11,903 bases of DNA from Bacteroidales bacterium (GTDB lineage: Bacteria > Bacteroidota > Bacteroidia > Bacteroidales > UBA932), in the NCBI GenBank assembly GCA_024681565.1, contig JAILAO010000116.1, positions 1 to 11,903 on the forward strand. Reading direction: 5' to 3'. Both the position numbers and the translations under genes were made by a program. Under the pieces are notes generated by a model. It worked only from the letters and a program-made list of their open reading frames with translations. It was not told the origin of the DNA and did no database searches. This document shows, piece after piece, positions 7,392-11,903 of the stretch (position 1 is its first letter; every line of letters starts with the position of its first letter).

Positions 7392-9737
7392 ATGAAACGG
7401 CTTCTCATTTTGGCCGTATCCGTCCTGCTGGCGGGTACGGTCGCTTCTGCGGACAACCGGCGGGACTACCTGCAATGGATGCAGGAGAATCTCCCGGAGT
7501 GTCCGGAGTTCGATGCCTGGCTGCAGGGCAGCGGGGCACTTCCCCCTGATTTCGAAGCACTTCCCCGCACCAACCTGCTGCCGGACGCCCGGACGTTCCT
7601 GGACGGTTCCCCCGTCGTCACGGAGGCCGACTGGGAACGGCGGCGCGCCGAAATCCTCGGTCTGTTCATCAAGTACGAATGGGGCACGATGCCCCCGAAA
7701 CCCGCCATCACGCGGGTGGAAGTCCTCGAAGACAGCGAAACGGGCGGGATCCGCTCCCAAACCGTCCGCCTGTGGTTCGGAGCGGGAGAAAAAGGGAGCG
7801 TCCGCGCCAGCGTGAGCATCCCCGCCGGGCAGTCCGGGCAGAAATGCCCCGTCCTGCTGTCCACCAACCTCGGCGGCCTGGGCAATCTCCTGCTGCAGCG
7901 TGGCTGGATCAGCGCCGGCTACGCCGGCAATGATTTCATGGATGACGGTGCGGCCCTCAGGGAACTGTATCCGGAATATACCTTTTCGGCGCTCACGCGC
8001 CGTGCCTGGCTGGTCTCCATCGTACTGGACTGGCTCGCTACGCTGCCCGAAGTCGATATGGAGAAGGTGGCCCTCTACGGCTATTCCCGGGATGGCAAGA
8101 TGGCGGCCATCGCCGCTGCCACGGACAGCCGCATCGCCGCCCTCGTGGCCGGAAGTACCGGCGTGGGCGGGTTCGTGCCCTGGCGCTATGCCTCGGAACG
8201 CGGCGGCGGAGAGAGCATCGAAAGCACGACCCGGATGTTTCCGGACTGGTTCCTGCCGGAACTGCGTTTCTTCTGCGGCCGGGAAGACCGGCTGCCGGTG
8301 GATGCCAACCTGCTGCTGGACCTGATCGCTCCGCGGGCCGTGCTGATGGAATGGGGCCTCAACGACGAGGTGGCCAACGGCTGGGCGCAGGAGCGCGTTT
8401 ATGACGCCTCGCTGCCTACCTACGCCCGCTACGGGGCGCAGGACCGGCTCGGCCTGCTGCGCGTACCGGGTTTCCACGGCGGCAACGACATGGCTGCCTG
8501 TCTGGACTTCCTGGACATCCAGTTCGGCCGCAGCCCGCGCAAATGGGAATACCGGCCCCTGTTCTCTTGGGACTGGGAAGCCTGGCGCCGGAATACCGGC
8601 GAAACGATACGGCTCTCCGACTATCCGGCACACCGGCCGGATGCGCCGCTGGCCCGCGACCGGCGGGATTGGGAGCGAAGCAAGGCAGGCCGGATCCAGG
8701 CCGTCCGGGACATGCTCGGAGAAGCTCCCGCAGCCCTGCCGGCCACAGCGCGGCGTTTCCCCGGCCGCATCCAGAGCGGTCCGGTCGAATCCCTCCAGAG
8801 CAGATACAACCCCGGACAACTGGGTCCGGACGTCCCCGCCTGGGTGATCAGCCGCGGCATTCCCGAATTCGGCTGGCTCGCCGCCGACAGCGAAGGCCTG
8901 GCCTCCAAACACATCAGTTTCGGCCCCGAAGGTCTCCGGGGCGACCTTTATTATCCGGCGGGAACGCCGGAAGGAACCCGCCTGCCGGTCGTCATCTGGC
9001 TGCACGGCTATCATTTCCCCCTGGGATATATGTGGGTCTATCATACGGACACGCACCCCATCCCGGCGCTTGTCAAGGAAGGATTCGCCGTGCTGGCGTT
9101 CGACCAGAGCGGCTTCGGTTCCCGCTGCGCAGAATACGCCCCGTTCTATGACCGCTATCCGCAGTGGTCCCGTCTCGGGCGGATGGTTACGGATGTGCAG
9201 GACGCCGTCACGGCCCTCTCGCAGGAGCCGCTGGCAGACCCGGAGCGCATCAGCCTGCTGGGATTCGCACTCGGAGGCACGGTCGGACTGTATGCCGCCG
9301 CGCTGGACACGCGCATCCGGAATGTCGTATCCGTGTGCGGTTTCACCCCGATGCGCAGCGATACGGGCGCCGACGGATTGTCCGGGATGACCCGCTACAG
9401 CCACCTGCACAGCCTGCTGCCCCGCCTGGGCCTGTTCGCCGGAGCGGAAGAGCGCCTGCCCTATGACTTCGAGGACCTGATTGCCCTGACGGCCCCGCGC
9501 GGCGTACTCGTCATCCAGCCCCGCCTGGACCGCGATGCCGATCCGGACGCGGTCCGCGCCGCCGTCCGCCGGGCCTCCGACGTCTACCGCTGGGCGGGAG
9601 CGTCCTGCCGGATCGGAGACAGCGTGACCGGTACCGCCGGGACGCAGGCGCAGCTGGAACTGCGTGAACCGGACGACTATGGACGGCTGACCCTTGGGAT
9701 GCAGATTCCGCTGATCGACTGGTTAAAAAAACATTAA
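7392..9737 (+). CDS. Exported tandem alpha/beta-hydrolase esterase, CE15-like, second domain inactive
   Basis: A 781-residue secreted protein (signal peptide MKRLLILA, cleavage near ASA/D at residue 20). The N-terminal hydrolase (about 90-400) has GYSRDGK at 230-236, matching the GCSRxGK nucleophile motif of glucuronoyl esterases (CE15) with Ser232. PWRY, LIAPRAVL (311-318) and PGFHGG with His362 follow, as in that family; E320 or D325 could be the acid. The C-terminal half (about 470-781) is a second hydrolase with WLHGY (536-540), GFALGG (624-629) and LTAPRGVL (699-706). Its nucleophile position is Ala626, and the region matching the His motif reads EPDDYGR (759-765), so it is probably not catalytic. 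The likely substrate is an ester on a plant polysaccharide such as methyl-uronate or acetyl; this is inference, and CE15 versus a related pectin esterase family cannot be settled by eye. The start at 7392, 4 nt after the pectinesterase stop, is preferred over an in-frame ATG at 7332 because it opens the signal peptide. Confidence 0.82.
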   Translation: MKRLLILAVSVLLAGTVASADNRRDYLQWMQENLPECPEFDAWLQGSGALPPDFEALPRTNLLPDARTFLDGSPVVTEADWERRRAEILGLFIKYEWGTMPPKPAITRVEVLEDSETGGIRSQTVRLWFGAGEKGSVRASVSIPAGQSGQKCPVLLSTNLGGLGNLLLQRGWISAGYAGNDFMDDGAALRELYPEYTFSALTRRAWLVSIVLDWLATLPEVDMEKVALYGYSRDGKMAAIAAATDSRIAALVAGSTGVGGFVPWRYASERGGGESIESTTRMFPDWFLPELRFFCGREDRLPVDANLLLDLIAPRAVLMEWGLNDEVANGWAQERVYDASLPTYARYGAQDRLGLLRVPGFHGGNDMAACLDFLDIQFGRSPRKWEYRPLFSWDWEAWRRNTGETIRLSDYPAHRPDAPLARDRRDWERSKAGRIQAVRDMLGEAPAALPATARRFPGRIQSGPVESLQSRYNPGQLGPDVPAWVISRGIPEFGWLAADSEGLASKHISFGPEGLRGDLYYPAGTPEGTRLPVVIWLHGYHFPLGYMWVYHTDTHPIPALVKEGFAVLAFDQSGFGSRCAEYAPFYDRYPQWSRLGRMVTDVQDAVTALSQEPLADPERISLLGFALGGTVGLYAAALDTRIRNVVSVCGFTPMRSDTGADGLSGMTRYSHLHSLLPRLGLFAGAEERLPYDFEDLIALTAPRGVLVIQPRLDRDADPDAVRAAVRRASDVYRWAGASCRIGDSVTGTAGTQAQLELREPDDYGRLTLGMQIPLIDWLKKH

Positions 9738-9817
9738 TTCTTCCCGGAAACATCGTTTTTTCATTTGAAATCCTTATCTTAGCCTCTGAATAACCGTTAG
9801 TAAGCCCATATTTATCA
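9738..9817 (+). promoter_or_regulatory. Intergenic region with weak promoter for the rhamnogalacturonan lyase
   Basis: This 80-bp A/T-rich gap holds TATCTTAG at 9775-9782, one mismatch from the -7 consensus TAnnTTTG. A start near 9789 would leave a leader of about 29 nt. No good -33 TTTG is present at the right spacing (about 9751-9755 reads catcg). The T run at 9755-9760 is preceded only by a weak A-run partner near 9725-9731, so I do not call a terminator. The lyase may have its own promoter or also be read through from upstream. Confidence 0.38.
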
Positions 9818-11743
9818 ATGAAAACGACCTCTTGCCGTTTCATAACGGCGTTGCTTATGATCTCCGCCGCTTTCTTCACGGCGTGTACCCGCGGGAACGT
9901 CTCGCTCTCCGAAGATGAACAGACCTATACCCTGGACAACGGTATCGTCAGTGCCGTCGTCGCCAAGGCGTCGGGCGATCTGGTCTCCCTGCAATACAAA
10001 GGAAAGGAAATCCTGGCCACGCGCATGGATGCCGAAGGCCGTCCCGACCTGGTCCTGGACCCGCCGGGAGCCAATCCGAACGGACTCAACCCGGGGATGA
10101 CCGACCACCAGTACGGCTTCTGGTCCCACGATGCCATGGGACCGCGCGGCACGGGCGACGCCATCGCCACCGTGACGGTCAACCCGACCCGCAACCACCG
10201 GATGCGGGCGGAAGTCTCGGTCAAGGGATACGCCAAGGGACGCAAGATGGGCACCGGTCCGGGCTCCACGCAGGACGGACAGTTCGCCGCCGATGTCGAG
10301 ATCCGTTACGCCATCGAAGACGGATCCGCCAAAGTATATACCTATTGTATTTTCACCCACCCGGACAGCTACCCCGCAAGTGCCATCGGCGAAGCCCGCT
10401 TCTGCGCCAAGCTTGCACCCATGTTCGACTGGATGAGCGTGGACAGATCGGTAGACTTCCATTACCCCAGGGAGCATTTCGCCGGCGACAAATATGTCTA
10501 TACCGCCGTGCAGTCCGTCAATCCGGCTTTCGGCTGGTCCAGCACGACCGAACAGATCGGCTGCTTCCTGCTGAATCCGTCCATGGAATACATGAGCGGA
10601 GGTCCCACCAAGGTGGAATTCATGGGACACCGGGATACCAACGAAGCCGCCGCCCCCTGTATCCTCAACTACTGGCGCAGCAGCCACTACGGCGGAGCGA
10701 CCGTCGAGGTGGAGCAGGGAGAATTCTGGGAGAAGATCATCGGCCCCTTCGTCCTCTACATCAATGACGGAGGAGACCACGACGCCCTCTATGCCGACGC
10801 CCGGGCAGAAGCGGCCCGCGAAGCGGAAAAGTGGCCCTACGGCTGGGTGGACAGCCCCGCCTACGCTACCCGGGAGCAGCGGAGTTCCGTCAGCGGACAG
10901 CTCCGGCTGGACGACCCCGACGGTCCGGACCGGCTGGCCCGGCTGAAAGTCGGCCTGGCTGCCCCGGACGCCTGCTGGCAGCGCGATGCGAAACATTACC
11001 AGTTCTGGGCTGACGGCAGCGAAAACGGGGACTTCACCATCCCGGATGTCCGCCCGGGCCGTTATACCCTGTACGCTTTCGCTGACGGCGTCCTGGGAGA
11101 GTTTGTGAAAAAGGACATCGAGATTCCCGCCGGAACGGACTTCGACCTGGGCAGCCTGGTTTGGAAACCCCGCCGCGAAGGACGCCCCGTATTCGAGATC
11201 GGCATTCCCAACCGGAACGGCTCCGAGTTCGCGCTCGGAGGGGATTTCCGCAACCCGGAAGTGGTGCTGCTTTATGCGCAGAGTTTCCCCAAGGACGTCA
11301 CCTATACCGTCGGGGAAAGCGATTTCCGCTTCGCCTGGCCTTATCTGCATGTGCCGCACCGGACGGACGGGGAAGTAAAGGTCCTCCCCTTCTTCGGATT
11401 GAAGGGAGAAGGGCGCGCAACGCCCTACAAGATCCGTTTCCAGTTGCCCAAGACGCCGGCGGCCGGTGCCAGGGCCACCCTGCGCCTCGCCATCTGCGGA
11501 ACGGCAGCCCAGGACCTGCACGTGAACGTGAACGGTCTCAGAGCCGGTTCCGTACCCCTGAAGCAAACCCGCGACGGGGTCATCACCCGCCACGGGTCTC
11601 ACGGCATCTGGTATGAAACGGAATTCGGCTTCAATGCAGGCAAACTCCACAAGGGCTGGAACGACCTGACCCTCACCCTGCCCGCCGGCTCGTTGAATTC
11701 CGGCATCCTGTATGACTACCTCCGGCTGGAACTGGCCGAGTAG
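9818..11743 (+). CDS. Rhamnogalacturonan lyase, PL4-type, three-domain
   Basis: A 641-residue exported lyase expected to cut the alpha-1,4 bond between rhamnose and galacturonate in rhamnogalacturonan-I by beta-elimination. The N-terminus is a signal peptide with a lipobox-like FTAC (Cys23; Phe at -3 is unusual, so lipoprotein status is uncertain). The N-terminal catalytic beta-sandwich (about 30-345) contains the family pattern NPSMEYMSGGP, HYGG, GEFWEKIIGPFVLYIN and EAEKWPYGWV. His271 (MGHRDTN) and a Lys such as K225 (DKYVY) are candidates for the catalytic His/Lys pair known from fungal PL4. A fibronectin-III/CNA-like domain follows (about 352-445, SVSGQLRLDDP to GRYTLYAFADGV). A C-terminal jelly roll (about 455-640) opens with FEIGIPNRNGSEF, a hallmark of this family. 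All three PL4 domains are present. The neighbouring pectinesterase and esterase genes fit a pectin role. Confidence 0.9.
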   Translation: MKTTSCRFITALLMISAAFFTACTRGNVSLSEDEQTYTLDNGIVSAVVAKASGDLVSLQYKGKEILATRMDAEGRPDLVLDPPGANPNGLNPGMTDHQYGFWSHDAMGPRGTGDAIATVTVNPTRNHRMRAEVSVKGYAKGRKMGTGPGSTQDGQFAADVEIRYAIEDGSAKVYTYCIFTHPDSYPASAIGEARFCAKLAPMFDWMSVDRSVDFHYPREHFAGDKYVYTAVQSVNPAFGWSSTTEQIGCFLLNPSMEYMSGGPTKVEFMGHRDTNEAAAPCILNYWRSSHYGGATVEVEQGEFWEKIIGPFVLYINDGGDHDALYADARAEAAREAEKWPYGWVDSPAYATREQRSSVSGQLRLDDPDGPDRLARLKVGLAAPDACWQRDAKHYQFWADGSENGDFTIPDVRPGRYTLYAFADGVLGEFVKKDIEIPAGTDFDLGSLVWKPRREGRPVFEIGIPNRNGSEFALGGDFRNPEVVLLYAQSFPKDVTYTVGESDFRFAWPYLHVPHRTDGEVKVLPFFGLKGEGRATPYKIRFQLPKTPAAGARATLRLAICGTAAQDLHVNVNGLRAGSVPLKQTRDGVITRHGSHGIWYETEFGFNAGKLHKGWNDLTLTLPAGSLNSGILYDYLRLELAE

Positions 11744-11903
11744 CTATTTCTTCAGCGCCTCTTCCAGGACCTTGAGCATCGGCTCGCCCTCGTACCCGAT
11801 GAAGGTGCGGGAGCGCGAGCCGTCTTTCCCGACCACGATATAGGTCGGAAAAGCGTTGGAACCGATCTGGCCGTAAAGGGTCCCCAGCTGGTCATCCGTC
11901 AGG
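11744..11903 (-). CDS. Thioredoxin-fold protein, C-terminal part (truncated by window edge)
   Basis: On the minus strand a frame is open from the window edge to TAG (plus-strand cta 11744-11746), giving 52 visible residues. It reads LTDDQLGTLYGQIGSNAFPTY, then IVVGKDGSRSRTFIGY and ends LKVLEEALKK. The FPTYIVV segment matches the cis-proline strand of thioredoxin-like folds (TlpA/ResA/AhpC-TSA), followed by the usual D-G beta turn, G-Y strand and final amphipathic helix. The CxxC region would lie outside the window, so whether it is a redox enzyme, and whether it is exported, cannot be seen. Its stop codon touches the stop of the lyase with no intervening base. Confidence 0.75.
   Translation of the reverse strand, partial: LTDDQLGTLYGQIGSNAFPTYIVVGKDGSRSRTFIGYEGEPMLKVLEEALKK

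Noticed and set aside
9721..9765. Possible terminator after the esterase (A run at 9725-9731, T run at 9755-9760)
   Set aside because: The only pairing is a weak A/T stem with a loop of more than 20 nt; there is no GC-rich stem in front of the T run.
1..11903. Search for CRISPR arrays, tRNA/rRNA genes, insertion sequences, long direct repeats and attachment sites
   Set aside because: None seen by eye; gaps between genes are all 80 bp or shorter and are explained by promoters or terminators.

Overview
The window looks like chromosomal DNA from a GC-rich member of the Bacteroidales, probably an uncultured gut lineage. This rests on three things: promoter-like sites of the Bacteroidetes type (TAnnTTTG at -7, AT-rich, no clear Shine-Dalgarno), Bacteroidetes-like housekeeping proteins, and several exported glycan-degrading enzymes starting with MK(R/T) signal peptides or lipoboxes. 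The lineage is inference; no rRNA or other marker for finer placement is present.

Layout from left to right. (1) The C-terminal part of a CorA-type Mg2+/Co2+ channel (1-485, +), closed by a hairpin/T-tract terminator that overlaps a promoter-like site. (2) A secreted GH2 beta-galactosidase of LacZ architecture (557-3517, +). (3) A perfect 23-bp hairpin between convergent stop codons, then class II fructose-bisphosphate aldolase (3590-4594, -). (4) A 75-bp divergent promoter region whose two -7 sites form an inverted repeat. (5) Guanylate kinase (4670-5239) and NadD (5230-5865), which overlap by 10 nt, then, 22 nt on, a CE8-type pectinesterase lipoprotein (5888-7387), and 4 nt on, a two-domain CE15-like alpha/beta-hydrolase (7392-9737). 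(6) An 80-bp gap with a weak promoter-like site, then a PL4-type rhamnogalacturonan lyase (9818-11743). (7) The C-terminus of a thioredoxin-fold protein on the minus strand (11744-11903), whose stop codon directly abuts that of the lyase.

How the genes fit together. The pectinesterase, the esterase and the rhamnogalacturonan lyase make a coherent pectin / rhamnogalacturonan-I set: removal of methyl or other ester groups, then backbone cleavage. The upstream beta-galactosidase could trim galactan side chains. No SusC/SusD pair, sugar transporter or two-component regulator is visible, so this is not a classical polysaccharide utilisation locus within the limits of the window. The carbohydrate genes seem to ride on the transcript of housekeeping genes for nucleotide and NAD synthesis.

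The most notable points are the second hydrolase domain of the large esterase, which appears to be a catalytically dead duplicate (Ser to Ala in the nucleophile elbow and no His in the expected place), the altered oxyanion-hole positions of the pectinesterase, and the mirror-image divergent promoter. I found no mobile element, CRISPR array, RNA gene or clearly new defence or biosynthetic system. Apart from these details the window is an ordinary housekeeping and pectin-degradation region.
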